NCBI GenBank assembly: GCA_004144175.1
Contig: SEFT01000001.1
Span: 124,001-188,000 of the forward strand
DNA length: 64,000 nucleotides
Source of the DNA: Sphingobacteriales bacterium
GTDB lineage: Bacteria; Bacteroidota; Bacteroidia; Chitinophagales; Chitinophagaceae
Direction of reading: 5' to 3'
Shown here: in pieces, positions 41,949 to 51,370 of the stretch
How positions within the stretch are numbered: position 1 is the stretch's first letter
Layout of the letters: the number at the start of each line of letters is the position of its first letter
Made by a program: the position numbers and the translations under genes
Notes under the pieces: model-generated
Databases searched by the model: none
The model's input: the letters and a program-made list of their open reading frames with translations, nothing else
What the model was told of the DNA's origin: nothing

Positions 41949-43055
41949 ATGAACACTTCATTCTTAGATTTCGTTATCAATAGTACCTCAACGCTGAAGA
42001 TGGCGCTCATTAAGATGACTGCCAGCTATAAAGGCCTGTTATTTGTCGTCGACGATGAATATAAACTGCTAGGCGCACTCGCCGATGGAGATGTAAGAAG
42101 GGCGCTGATAAATGATGTGACTTTGTCTATACCCATCGAGCAGATCATGAATCTTAACCCCATCACTGCAAAATCGGAAGCGGAGGCAACGCAGTTGCTG
42201 AAGTCGCGTCCACACCTGCTTGTAATACCTGTTGTTGATAGTAATGGTGTCCTTATGGGCGTATATTCCGGCTTCAATGGTGAGAAGTACATTGTTAACG
42301 ATAATATAGAGCAGAATAATCCGGAAGCGGTTGAGCATATTCATGCACCTCGTAAAAAAGTGCTGGCAATTATACCTGCGCGCGGCGGATCAAAACGAAT
42401 ACCTCAAAAAAATCTTTCTAAGATAGGCGACGAGTCACTATTGGCGCGTGCCATAAAAGTGGCCAAGAAATCTTCCTATATCGATCACGTTACAGTTAGT
42501 ACAGACAATGAGGAAATAGCCGCGGAAGCAAAGCATCATGGTATAGAAGTTCCCTGGCTGCGTCCACATGAATTGGCTACAGATACGGCAAAAAGTGTGG
42601 ATGTAATGATACATGCCGTAGAGATGTTTGACAAAGAACAGGGATATGCACCAGACCTGGTCGTGCTTCTTGAGCCCACTGCACCTCTACGGACTTATGA
42701 AATGATAGATGATGCTATCTCGTATTTCTTAAATGAAAAAGGAGATAGCCTGGTTGCTGTAAATCAAATAAGGCACAATTTTCACCCCGAGGAGGTACTA
42801 AAGGACAAGGACGGTTTGTATGTTACCCCATACTTAGATAACCGGAACTTTGAAACAAGGAAGCTGCGCGGCGGTCAGGATAAGGCATATGTTCAAAACG
42901 GACTTATCTACATCGTAAAAACAGATGTCCTGCTTGGTCTGAAAAGTATTTATGGCAGCCATGTACTGAAGTATGAAACAAGCGCTGATCTTTTTTGCGA
43001 TATAGATGAAAGTGAAGATCTGAAAATTGCCGCTCTTAAACTTAAGGCGCTATGA
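41949..43055 (+). CDS. neuA: CBS-domain-fused CMP-nonulosonic acid cytidylyltransferase (NeuA-type)
   Basis: A 368-residue fusion. Residues 1-125 form a CBS pair (LLFVVDDEYKLLGALADGDV, RRAL; PHLLVIPVVDSNGVLMGVYS). The cytidylyltransferase domain starts near 136 (KKVLAIIPARGGSKRIPQKN; TVSTDNEEIAAEAKHHGIEV; LEPTAPLRT; FCDIDESEDL). It would activate a sialic-type sugar as its CMP derivative. Fusion with CBS domains suggests allosteric control by a nucleotide; stand-alone NeuA is about 230 residues. The gene overlaps the next by 4 bp (ATGA). Confidence 0.9.
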   Translation: MNTSFLDFVINSTSTLKMALIKMTASYKGLLFVVDDEYKLLGALADGDVRRALINDVTLSIPIEQIMNLNPITAKSEAEATQLLKSRPHLLVIPVVDSNGVLMGVYSGFNGEKYIVNDNIEQNNPEAVEHIHAPRKKVLAIIPARGGSKRIPQKNLSKIGDESLLARAIKVAKKSSYIDHVTVSTDNEEIAAEAKHHGIEVPWLRPHELATDTAKSVDVMIHAVEMFDKEQGYAPDLVVLLEPTAPLRTYEMIDDAISYFLNEKGDSLVAVNQIRHNFHPEEVLKDKDGLYVTPYLDNRNFETRKLRGGQDKAYVQNGLIYIVKTDVLLGLKSIYGSHVLKYETSADLFCDIDESEDLKIAALKLKAL

Positions 43056-43957
43056 TAAAAGCAATAGTAAACAGGTATAGTGAAGTAAAGAGGAAAAGGC
43101 TGATGTATGATCCCTTTTACTGGAGATATATACTTAACCTGCTGCCTTCTTTAAAGTTCAGTATCAATAAACCGAATCTGGATGATAAACAGGCAGCAAT
43201 ACTCGCCAAGCTAAATGAAGACGGGATAGCTATATTCCCATTTGATGAGTTATTTGGAGAGAACACGTTGTATGAAGAGCTTAAAGCCTTTTACACGTTG
43301 TATCAAAACGAACACGCGAACGAAATTGAAGCGCAAAAGCGGAACCGTGATAGCAATAAGTCGTACCTGCATACCATAAGGGAAAAATATAAAGTACTGG
43401 ATATCGATAACCCCCTGTTAAAGGTGGTGCTCAATAACAAGTTGGCCGGTATTGTGGATAGCTATCTGGGGTTGCAATCTCATTTCAGGTACTGCGATAT
43501 CTGGCAAACATTTGTAGCTGAAGGAGCGCCTGTGAGGTCGCAAAACTGGCATAGAGATCCCGAAGACCTCCGGCTGGTAAAAGTCTTCATCTACCTAAGT
43601 GACGTGGATGAAACGGCAGGCCCTTTTTTCTATGCAAAAGGATCTCATACAAAAGGCAGGAATTTTAAAGACCCGGCATGGTATAAAGAAGAAGGCAGAA
43701 ATGCCAACCGAAGTTCGGATGAAGATGTAGAGAAGATCATCGCAAAAAAAGACTGGCTAACCGCTACAGGAAAGGAAGGTACTGTAATACTTGCCGACAC
43801 CAGGGGCCTGCATAAGGGTGGCTTTGCTACGCATAAGGAAAGGATCATGTACAATGCTATGTTCGTATCCCCTTCCAGCTACTTCAAGCCAACTTTTACA
43901 ATTGATGCAAAATGCCGGCCTAATGAGCTGCAGCGAAGAGCATTAGGCATTAAATAA
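43052..43957 (+). CDS. Phytanoyl-CoA-dioxygenase (PhyH)-like Fe(II)/2-oxoglutarate oxygenase
   Basis: A 301-residue protein with the PhyH double-stranded beta-helix. Iron ligands are H167 and D169 (QNWHRDPEDL) and H254 (TRGLHKGG), with R264 available for 2-oxoglutarate. The fold core includes VFIYLSDVDETAGPFFYAKG, SHTKG. It overlaps the CBS-NeuA gene by 4 bp and precedes NeuB by 29 bp, so it is inside the nonulosonic acid gene set. I infer hydroxylation of the sugar or a related intermediate; the substrate is unknown. Confidence 0.87.
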   Translation: MIKAIVNRYSEVKRKRLMYDPFYWRYILNLLPSLKFSINKPNLDDKQAAILAKLNEDGIAIFPFDELFGENTLYEELKAFYTLYQNEHANEIEAQKRNRDSNKSYLHTIREKYKVLDIDNPLLKVVLNNKLAGIVDSYLGLQSHFRYCDIWQTFVAEGAPVRSQNWHRDPEDLRLVKVFIYLSDVDETAGPFFYAKGSHTKGRNFKDPAWYKEEGRNANRSSDEDVEKIIAKKDWLTATGKEGTVILADTRGLHKGGFATHKERIMYNAMFVSPSSYFKPTFTIDAKCRPNELQRRALGIK

Positions 43958-43986
43958 AGAAACAGCCAAATAACATTTTCTCAATA

Positions 43987-45015
43987 ATGAAAGATATCAT
44001 AATTCAAAGCAGGAAGATAGGTAAGCACCACCCCTGTTTTATTATAGCTGAGGGCTGCGATAACCACCTCGGTAACATGGATACCGCTAAAGAAATGGTG
44101 CGCCATGCAAAGTCTGCTGGTGCAGATGCTATAAAGTTCCAGCACCATTTGCCCGACGAAGAAATGTTGCGTGATGGTGTGCCAATGAGCGCCAACTTTA
44201 ACATGCCACTGTACGAGTTTCTTCAGCTTTATGCACTTACGCTTGATCAACACAGGGAGCTTAAAAGATATTGCGATGAATTGGGCATAATATATCTCTG
44301 CACGCCATTTAGCAAAAAGGCTGCGTTGGAGATAGCCGACCTGGTGCCAGCATTCAAGATCGGGTCCGGAGAGCTGACCGATATTCCGAGCCTTAAGGTT
44401 ATTGCATCGCTTGGCAAGCCGGTGATACTATCTTCCGGTATGTCGGTATATGAAGAGATAGACGAAACGATAAATGCACTGAAGCCGATAAACGAGGATC
44501 TGCTGCTGATGAACTGCACCTCAGAATATCCGCCTAAGTATGAAGACATAAATCTGGGTGTTATAAAAAAGCTAGAAGAGCGGTACGATATACCTATCGG
44601 CCACTCCGACCATACACCTGATATATATACTTGCTTCGGCGCTGTGGCGATGGGAGCAAAATTGATCGAGAAACACATAATACTCGATCGAAAGCAGCCT
44701 GGCCCCGACCAGAGTGTATCCATTGAACCATTTGAACTATATCAGATGGTAAGTGGCATTCGCAAAATTGAAGCTGCTATGGGGGCTGAAAAGAAAATAA
44801 ACGATCTGGAAAAGCCTATCCGTTCCTGGGCGCACCGCAGTATTGTAACCTTAAAAGACATACCTGCCGGTACCTTATTGACTGAAGAGTTAATATGGAC
44901 CAAACGGCCGGGAACCGGTGTGCCTGCAAAACACATAGACTCTTTCATTGGCAAAAAAGTAACAAAAGATCTTACCAAGGATTATCTAATAACCTGGGAT
45001 GACATCGAACGATAA
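43987..45015 (+). CDS. neuB: N-acetylneuraminate/nonulosonic acid synthase (NeuB-type)
   Basis: A 342-residue enzyme that condenses an N-acylmannosamine-type sugar with phosphoenolpyruvate. The TIM-barrel part has FIIAEGCDNHLGNMDTAKEM, SAGADAIKFQHH, FKIGSGELTDIPSLK, NCTSEYPPKYEDINLG and IGHSDHTPD; the C-terminal antifreeze-like SAF domain (about 280-342) includes RSIVTLKDIPAGTLLTEELI. Together with the neuC- and neuA-type genes it completes synthesis of a CMP-activated nonulosonic acid. The last 17 bp overlap the next gene. Confidence 0.94.
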   Translation: MKDIIIQSRKIGKHHPCFIIAEGCDNHLGNMDTAKEMVRHAKSAGADAIKFQHHLPDEEMLRDGVPMSANFNMPLYEFLQLYALTLDQHRELKRYCDELGIIYLCTPFSKKAALEIADLVPAFKIGSGELTDIPSLKVIASLGKPVILSSGMSVYEEIDETINALKPINEDLLLMNCTSEYPPKYEDINLGVIKKLEERYDIPIGHSDHTPDIYTCFGAVAMGAKLIEKHIILDRKQPGPDQSVSIEPFELYQMVSGIRKIEAAMGAEKKINDLEKPIRSWAHRSIVTLKDIPAGTLLTEELIWTKRPGTGVPAKHIDSFIGKKVTKDLTKDYLITWDDIER

Positions 45016-46456
45016 GCCTATACTCTTATTAGCAGAAACGGGTTTCATAATCCGTAATCTGTTGCTGGGCTACTTTGCCGGTGAGGTTAGCAGGTGTCGC
45101 AAGTTGTTAGTTGCAGTACAACAACCCAACGACCCGGAGCTTCTTAAGCTGATAGAAGGTAAAAATATTGAGCTTATAGATTTCCCTTTTGAGCCATATT
45201 ATAAAGAGCAAACCAACCTGCAAAGGTTGCTATCGTGGGACAATGTTATCTACAATGCCAAGCTTGTAGCAAAGGATAACAATTCGTTGAGATTGCAAAC
45301 GAGGCTTTTTGAAGGGGCGAGCGCTACCGGGAAATTTGCCAGGGTTAATAATTTCTTTCAGGCCTGTGGTAAAGCAACTAGAGCAATCGGGCTGGCCAAT
45401 GCCATTGAAGACATCTACCTGGAAAAGTATATCGGTAAAAAGCCTGTAGTAAACGAATGGGAAGGTCTGCTAAAAAAGTATGATCCCGCCGTTGTGTTTT
45501 CATCAATGCTTACACATAGCGTAAGATACCGATCCAGTACCGACTTGCCTATAATGGTAGCTGCCCACCGGCTTGGCATCAAAACCTGTACGCTGGTGCA
45601 GTCATGGGACAATCTGTCCAGCAAAACCTGTGTATTGCCACAGTGGCTGGACCGATATTATACATGGAGCGATAGCATGAGTGCAGAGCTGTTGAAGTAT
45701 AATCCACGGGTAAATGCTGGGAGAGTGAAAGTAGTAGGTAGTCCGCAATATGACTTTCATTTGGATGAATCTTTGATACAACCACGCACAGATTATTTAA
45801 GTAATCTTGGGCTGGATTCCGCAAGGCCATACATACTGATAGGCACAGGTACAGCCAGATGGATGCCAGATGAAATGGAAAAGATGATAAATCTTTGCCT
45901 TGCACTGCACCGGCAGATGCCGGAAGTACAATGTGTCATCAGGCTGCATCCTAAAGACCCTGGTGAGCGTTGGCAGCCATACCGGCAAACAATGAAGGAG
46001 AATGGTATAGCACTGCAGTACACTTCTCCGAAGACACATATGGATCGTGGCGGATTCGTTCCGCCAAAAGATTTCTATCGCGACCAGGTAAACGTTATAT
46101 ACCATTCCGAAGTTGTGATCAATTCTTCTTCATCTATTACAGTAGATGCAGCCATACTACAGCGTCCAGTCATTTGTATAGCTTATGATCTATACGATGA
46201 TGAACTGTTCCCTGAAGGAAGGTCACTTACTTACTCGCAGTCTGCACATTACTCAAAACTTACAGCAACGGGTGGTGTGAAGGTGGTGTATTCCGAAACA
46301 GATTGTGTCAATGCTATTGAGGCATATCTGAAGGATCCGCAAATGCACAAAGAAGAAAGAAAAAAAATTGTAGATACGGTGGCTGCAGATGTAAGCAAAA
46401 AAGCTGGTATTACACTGGCTCATGAAGTGCTGCAACTCGCAGATATTCAGTCATAA
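44999..46456 (+). CDS. GT-B-like capsule transferase (CDP-glycerol-transferase/sialyltransferase-like)
   Basis: A 485-residue protein with a GT-B-like layout. N-terminal Rossmann half (ILLLAETGFIIRNLLLGYFA), middle GIKTCTLVQSWDNLSSKTCV, then second half with ARPYILIGTGTARWMPDEME, VQCVIRLHPKDPGERWQPYR and the donor-site stretch VVINSSSSITVDAAILQRPV. The S-S-S-S-T-x-D-A motif is shared with CDP-glycerol glycerophosphotransferases and some sialyltransferases that use CMP/CDP donors. Because CMP-sugar genes precede it directly, transfer of the nonulosonic acid is a plausible inference. Confidence 0.7.
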   Translation: MTSNDKPILLLAETGFIIRNLLLGYFAGEVSRCRKLLVAVQQPNDPELLKLIEGKNIELIDFPFEPYYKEQTNLQRLLSWDNVIYNAKLVAKDNNSLRLQTRLFEGASATGKFARVNNFFQACGKATRAIGLANAIEDIYLEKYIGKKPVVNEWEGLLKKYDPAVVFSSMLTHSVRYRSSTDLPIMVAAHRLGIKTCTLVQSWDNLSSKTCVLPQWLDRYYTWSDSMSAELLKYNPRVNAGRVKVVGSPQYDFHLDESLIQPRTDYLSNLGLDSARPYILIGTGTARWMPDEMEKMINLCLALHRQMPEVQCVIRLHPKDPGERWQPYRQTMKENGIALQYTSPKTHMDRGGFVPPKDFYRDQVNVIYHSEVVINSSSSITVDAAILQRPVICIAYDLYDDELFPEGRSLTYSQSAHYSKLTATGGVKVVYSETDCVNAIEAYLKDPQMHKEERKKIVDTVAADVSKKAGITLAHEVLQLADIQS

Positions 46457-47286
46457 TGTTAAGCAATCCAAAAAAAGACACGGAGTTTCGTCTGCACAAT
46501 AACAGGCTATGCCTTTTTCATAAGGCATCAGACCATATTGACTATTGGAAAGAGTATTGGGAGCATGGTGCAGTCTCCGGCGATGGCGCGCCAACAAGAT
46601 CTTCTCATCTGCTGGAGTTCAACGACCTTTTTAATAAGTATATATCTCCTAAGGACGAAAGGATAGTATTAGAAGCGGGTTGTGGTTCTGGCATGTATGT
46701 CAATGCATTTCATAGTCGAGGGAATAAAGTAGTTGGTATTGATTACGAAGCTCAGGTTATCAATAAACTGAAACATCAATTCCCTGATATTGACTATCGC
46801 CACGGTAATATCCTGGATCTGCAATTTGAAAATAATTCAATAGGCCATTACGTGTCGCTAGGTGTACTTGAGCATTTTGAGGACGGCGCCATACAACATA
46901 AGGCATTTGAAGAAGCATATAGAGTGGTAAATAAAGATGGCCTCGCCTTCATAAGCGTGCCATACCTAAACCCGGCAAGAAACCGTCATCTACAACAAAT
47001 AGCCAAACAGGAAAATGGAAATAATGACTATAATTTCCATCAATATTACTACTCGGTAAACGACTTTTCCGCATTGCTTCGCCGGCATGGCTTCGAAGTA
47101 ATAGAAACATTCGGCTACAGCTGCCAGGCCTTCCTGAACCGTGAAGTTCCGTTCTTCAGATGGAGTAGTTCAAAGATGCCCTGGCGCATAAAGAATGAAT
47201 TGAACAAATTCCTGAATAATACAAAGTCAGACTTTATCAGGAACCAATACGCACACATGATGATGTATGTGTGCAAAAAGCATTGA
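46456..47286 (+). CDS. Class I SAM-dependent methyltransferase
   Basis: A 276-residue methyltransferase with motif I VLEAGCGSGMYVNAFHSRG, motif II near VVGIDYEAQVINKL and the GVLEHFEDGAIQ post-motif (Methyltransf_11 type). It begins at the A of the preceding TAATG junction. It would methylate a sugar or pathway intermediate in the locus. The last 16 bp overlap the next glycosyltransferase if that gene starts at its first possible codon. Confidence 0.88.
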   Translation: MLSNPKKDTEFRLHNNRLCLFHKASDHIDYWKEYWEHGAVSGDGAPTRSSHLLEFNDLFNKYISPKDERIVLEAGCGSGMYVNAFHSRGNKVVGIDYEAQVINKLKHQFPDIDYRHGNILDLQFENNSIGHYVSLGVLEHFEDGAIQHKAFEEAYRVVNKDGLAFISVPYLNPARNRHLQQIAKQENGNNDYNFHQYYYSVNDFSALLRRHGFEVIETFGYSCQAFLNREVPFFRWSSSKMPWRIKNELNKFLNNTKSDFIRNQYAHMMMYVCKKH

Positions 47287-48443
47287 GTGTGCGTATAGCT
47301 GTTTACTCCGGACAAATCCCCGGCACTACATTCATAGAAAGACTGATCGCAGGTATTGCAAGCCGAGGCAATACCGTGCTATTGTTTGGAAATAAAGAGC
47401 GTGATATTTCCTATCCGTCAAGTGTAAAAGTGTACGTCGTTCCTGAAGGTAGGTGGAACATGATACTATATGCAGTCAGATATATTATTATGCTGGCTAT
47501 CACTCGCCCGTCTGATCTTTTGAGGCTTCTGACTATTGTAAAAAGTTATCGCAGAGGTAAATTCCGATACCTTTTGAAGGTACTGCCGGTAATGCTTCAT
47601 CGCCCTGAAATATTCCATATACAATGGGCAAAATCATTGAAAGACTGGATATGGGTGAAAGAGTTTGGGATAAAGCTCGTTGTGAGCTTACGTGGATCTC
47701 ATATAAACTATTCGCCGGTAGTAGATGATATGCTTGCAGATATATACAAACAACATTTTCCTGCGGTAAACGCCTTTCATGCTGTATCAACCGAAATTGG
47801 GAATAAGGCATCCGGGTACGGTGCACATAATGTACATACAATATACTCAGGATTGCCGTTGGATAGTCTCCCTTTTCAGAATGGCAGACAAAAGTCAAAC
47901 AATAGGTTCGAGATTATAAGTGTTGGCCGGTGGCACTGGGTAAAAGGCTTTTCGTATGCTATCGATGCGATAAGTATTGTGGTGGCGAACGGCTTGGACG
48001 TTCACTATACTATTGTAGGAGGGCAGGCTACTGAAGAAGCATTGTTTCACATAAAAAGCCTTGGCCTCGAGAATTACATCTCTATAGTTGGTGAAGTGCC
48101 GCATAAAGATGTGCTCGTTCGTATTCAAAGTGCAGACCTGTTGCTGGTGCCAAGCATTGTAGAAGGTATTGCTAATGTAGCGTTGGAAGCAATGGCGGTA
48201 GGCACTGTGGTATTGTCCACCCAGTGTGGAGGGATAGCTGAAGTGATAAAAGATGGGCATAGCGGATTTCTGGTGCCGGTGAGAAATTCTAACATAATGG
48301 CAGAAAAGATAAAGTCCATTTCGTCTATGCCCGATACAAGTATAGACGTCATACGGCTTAATGCCAGAAAAAAAATAGAACACCAACATGACGCTGATAA
48401 AATGCTGGATGGTTTTATCAGCCTTTATCAAAGTGTACTATAG
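47271..48443 (+). CDS. Glycosyltransferase family 4
   Basis: A GT-B retaining glycosyltransferase of up to 390 residues. The second domain starts FEIISVGRWHWVKGFSYAID and carries the E-x7-E donor motif EGIANVALEAMAVGTVVLST. The start is unclear: GTG 47271 overlaps the methyltransferase by 16 bp, while TTG 47283 or GTG 47289 would begin just before RIAVYSGQIPGTTFIERL. The Rossmann strand at RIAVYS supports any of these. Acceptor and sugar are unknown. Confidence 0.88.
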   Translation: MQKALSVRIAVYSGQIPGTTFIERLIAGIASRGNTVLLFGNKERDISYPSSVKVYVVPEGRWNMILYAVRYIIMLAITRPSDLLRLLTIVKSYRRGKFRYLLKVLPVMLHRPEIFHIQWAKSLKDWIWVKEFGIKLVVSLRGSHINYSPVVDDMLADIYKQHFPAVNAFHAVSTEIGNKASGYGAHNVHTIYSGLPLDSLPFQNGRQKSNNRFEIISVGRWHWVKGFSYAIDAISIVVANGLDVHYTIVGGQATEEALFHIKSLGLENYISIVGEVPHKDVLVRIQSADLLLVPSIVEGIANVALEAMAVGTVVLSTQCGGIAEVIKDGHSGFLVPVRNSNIMAEKIKSISSMPDTSIDVIRLNARKKIEHQHDADKMLDGFISLYQSVL

Positions 48444-48455
48444 CATTACAGAATA

Positions 48456-49592
48456 GTGGAAGCGCGAAAGAAAGACAAGATAAGGATACTCTTTACACTC
48501 CCTAACCTTACAACGGCAGGTAGCGGGCGCGAAATGTTCAATGTTGTAGAGCAACTTGATAAGTCGGTTTTTGAGCCATGGATAGGTATACAAAAGCCGG
48601 GCGGGAGCTTATATGAAGAAATTGAGATGAAAGGATATCCCATCCTTGTAGCTCCTTTCCTTGTTTCCGAAAGTAGTGGCATCAAGGAAAAGCTAGTAAA
48701 GGCAAGGCAGTATGCTAAAGCTTTTATACCATATAATTTTCAGGTTTGGCAGTCCTTCAACTGGTCTTCTGATTTTACTGAGGCATTAGTAGCAAGGTGG
48801 GCAGGTGCACGTTATGTATATGTCAAGAAGAACATGAATTGGAACCGGCTTGCGTGGAAACTTAAAAGTCTGTTGTCATATGCCATCGTGGCTCGTAATA
48901 GTGACTTAGTACGCAATTATTTTTCGACTTGGTATTTTAAGGGAAAAGCATATTTAATTACCGGCGGCGTAGCGGCAGAACGATTTGCGCCGCAAGCGCG
49001 TAATAATGTGAGACAACAATTTGGAATACCCGAAGACGCCTATCTGGTTTGTTGCGTCGCACAACTTGTAAGAATAAAAGACCAGTTAACACTTATCAGA
49101 GCAGTGGCAGAAGTGCCGCATGCATACCTTGTGTTGGCTGGTGCAACAAGAGATGAAGCCTATCTCAAAGAGGTGAACGACTTGATAGCAGAATTAAAGA
49201 TGCACAATCAGGTGAGGGTGCCCGGGCCCGTAGCTGATGTTAATGCATTGCTGAATGCATCAGATATATTCGTTTTGCCTACCGGTACGTTGTTAGGGCA
49301 CGAAGAGGGCTGTCCCGTAGCGCTGCTGGAGGCAATGGCTGCTGGCGTTCCTTGTATTGCCAGCAATGTGGCGGGCAGTCGAGATTTAATAAATGATGAC
49401 ACTACGGGGCTGCTTTTTGACCCCGGTAACCATCAGCAGTTGGTGCATCAAATAAAGAGATACAAAGCTGACCCTGTATTTGCGCGCCAGATGGCGGTAC
49501 GAGCTCGTGAGCAGGTCAAAGCCAAACATACGCTGCAAAAAGAAGGGGAGGCATTCGCAAACATGTATCTGAATATAGTAGGAAGACGATAA
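48456..49592 (+). CDS. Glycosyltransferase family 4
   Basis: A 378-residue GT4. The N-terminal domain starts IRILFTLPNLTTAGSGREMF; the second has YLVCCVAQLVRIKDQLTLIR and the donor motif EEGCPVALLEAMAAGVPCIA (E-x7-E). GTG at 48456 is the only good start. It ends 2 bp before the asparagine-synthase homologue. Confidence 0.9.
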   Translation: MEARKKDKIRILFTLPNLTTAGSGREMFNVVEQLDKSVFEPWIGIQKPGGSLYEEIEMKGYPILVAPFLVSESSGIKEKLVKARQYAKAFIPYNFQVWQSFNWSSDFTEALVARWAGARYVYVKKNMNWNRLAWKLKSLLSYAIVARNSDLVRNYFSTWYFKGKAYLITGGVAAERFAPQARNNVRQQFGIPEDAYLVCCVAQLVRIKDQLTLIRAVAEVPHAYLVLAGATRDEAYLKEVNDLIAELKMHNQVRVPGPVADVNALLNASDIFVLPTGTLLGHEEGCPVALLEAMAAGVPCIASNVAGSRDLINDDTTGLLFDPGNHQQLVHQIKRYKADPVFARQMAVRAREQVKAKHTLQKEGEAFANMYLNIVGRR

Positions 49593-49594
49593 GG

Positions 49595-51355
49595 ATGAGC
49601 GCCTTTTGCGACATATGGATAGGTAGCAAGGAAACTAAAGTCCAACCCCATTACTACAGAAACGGTAATCAGAATTGGACGCCTAAAAGCATGGCTGGCT
49701 TATCCTTCTGGCAAAGTATGCCAGAAGGAAGAAGTTTTGACTATCTGCAAGAATTTGGTAGCGCTACATATCATATGATTGTCCTTGGACAGTTTTATGA
49801 GCCAATCGATATGAGCAAACTGCTAGCAGTTTGCAGCAGCTATGTCGATGGCACATCAAAAGAATTTAATGATCCTGCCGGGCATTATCTGATATTCTTT
49901 ACCGACCTGCGCGACAGTAGTTCTTATGTATTTACCAATAGGCTTGGTACCTATCATATGTACCATTCTACTGAAGCCGGGGTAAATGCTTTAGGTACCT
50001 ATTATCTGGGTCTCGCAAAGACAACTCGCGACAAGCAGTTGGACTGGGAAGGTATTACCGGGTTCCTTGGTATGGGTTTCTTCCAGGATGATACAACTTA
50101 TCTAAAAAATATAAAGGTCCTATTGCCTGCCAGTTGCTACAGGTTCGACAGGCAATTAAATCTCATCAGCCATAGCCGCTATTGGAACTGGAGCTATGAT
50201 CCGAAGCCGCACACAATAAAAGAATACACCGAACAGCTGCATAATGCGATGACGTCGTCAATAAGTTATGCTATAAGCGGGAAGCGGGTAGCATTACCTA
50301 TTTCGGGTGGCCTTGATTCGCGCACGCTGGCGGGTATAATGACAGCATCTGGCACACATGCTGCCAACAATATTTGGAGCTTCTCTTATGGCTATACTCC
50401 ATCTTCGGTGGAGACAAGAATAGCCGGTAAGATTGCGTCCAGCCGGAATATACCGTTCGACAGCTACACGCTACCCAATTATCTTTTCGATAAAATGGAA
50501 GTAATAAAGGATGCTGTTGAAATGTTTCAGTATGTTGATGGTACCCGCCAGGCTAGCATGAAAGAACTGCTTGAAGAGAAGTCGGACCTTGTAATTGGGG
50601 GTCATTGGGGAGATGTTTGGCTGGACGACATGGGCATTACTGATAACAATGGTGCAGCGAGGGAGGAGGGCTTACAAGCCGCGTTTGGAAAAAAGATAAT
50701 TAAGAAAGGAAGTGAATGGCTTCTGGATAATGTAAGCGGGCAGCACTTCGCAAATGGCAGGCAACATCTCGAAGACTATTTCCGGGATTTCGCGGACCAA
50801 TACCGTCATATCGAAGACGCAGATTTTGTAATGAAGATATTCAAAACAGATCAGTGGTCTTTCCGCTGGACGCTGGCAAGTATCAGGATGTACCAGGCAG
50901 CGGTGTTCCCGGTACTGCCTTTTTACGACAAACGTGTTGTGGACCTTTTTTTGCAGATTCCAACTTCAGTGGTTGCAGGCAGACAACTGCAAATAGATTA
51001 TCTGAAGCAGTATCACCCTGACCTTGCAAAGATCACCTGGCAAGAGTATGGCAATAACCTTTATTGGTATAAGCACTTCAATAATCGCAATATTGCATAC
51101 AGGGCAATAGATAAAATCCGGCGTTCCATAAAAGGTGAACAACCAATAACGCGCAACTGGGAAATTTTTTATTTGAACGACAACGGTCGCAGGCAGCTCG
51201 AAAAAATACTGCTGCAGTCACCCTTCCGCGACGTTGTACCGGAAAGTACCAGTCGGGCATTGCTCAATGATTTATATAGACACCCGAATGCAGGCAATGG
51301 ATATGCTATCTCCATGTTGCACACATTTGCGCGGTTTATAGAGGCTATTGCTTAG
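49595..51355 (+). CDS. Asparagine-synthase-like amidating enzyme in the capsule locus
   Basis: A 586-residue AsnB homologue. The ATP-binding PP-loop SGGLDSR is at 237-243, with a following conserved segment (VIGGHWGDVWLDDMG) where AsnB proteins have their second substrate loop. There is no Cys2 (starts MSAFCD), so it is unlikely to hydrolyse glutamine by the standard mechanism. Similar proteins in O-antigen loci (WbpS-like) are thought to amidate sugar carboxyl groups. It is distinct from the lasso cyclase at 18572-20419 and has no B1/B2 neighbours. Confidence 0.85.
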   Translation: MSAFCDIWIGSKETKVQPHYYRNGNQNWTPKSMAGLSFWQSMPEGRSFDYLQEFGSATYHMIVLGQFYEPIDMSKLLAVCSSYVDGTSKEFNDPAGHYLIFFTDLRDSSSYVFTNRLGTYHMYHSTEAGVNALGTYYLGLAKTTRDKQLDWEGITGFLGMGFFQDDTTYLKNIKVLLPASCYRFDRQLNLISHSRYWNWSYDPKPHTIKEYTEQLHNAMTSSISYAISGKRVALPISGGLDSRTLAGIMTASGTHAANNIWSFSYGYTPSSVETRIAGKIASSRNIPFDSYTLPNYLFDKMEVIKDAVEMFQYVDGTRQASMKELLEEKSDLVIGGHWGDVWLDDMGITDNNGAAREEGLQAAFGKKIIKKGSEWLLDNVSGQHFANGRQHLEDYFRDFADQYRHIEDADFVMKIFKTDQWSFRWTLASIRMYQAAVFPVLPFYDKRVVDLFLQIPTSVVAGRQLQIDYLKQYHPDLAKITWQEYGNNLYWYKHFNNRNIAYRAIDKIRRSIKGEQPITRNWEIFYLNDNGRRQLEKILLQSPFRDVVPESTSRALLNDLYRHPNAGNGYAISMLHTFARFIEAIA

Positions 51356-51370
51356 CACTTCTAATTTCAC

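Noticed and set aside
49595-51355. Second lasso cyclase
   Set aside because: It is an AsnB homologue but has no B1, B2 or precursor-like small gene nearby and lies among glycosyltransferases.
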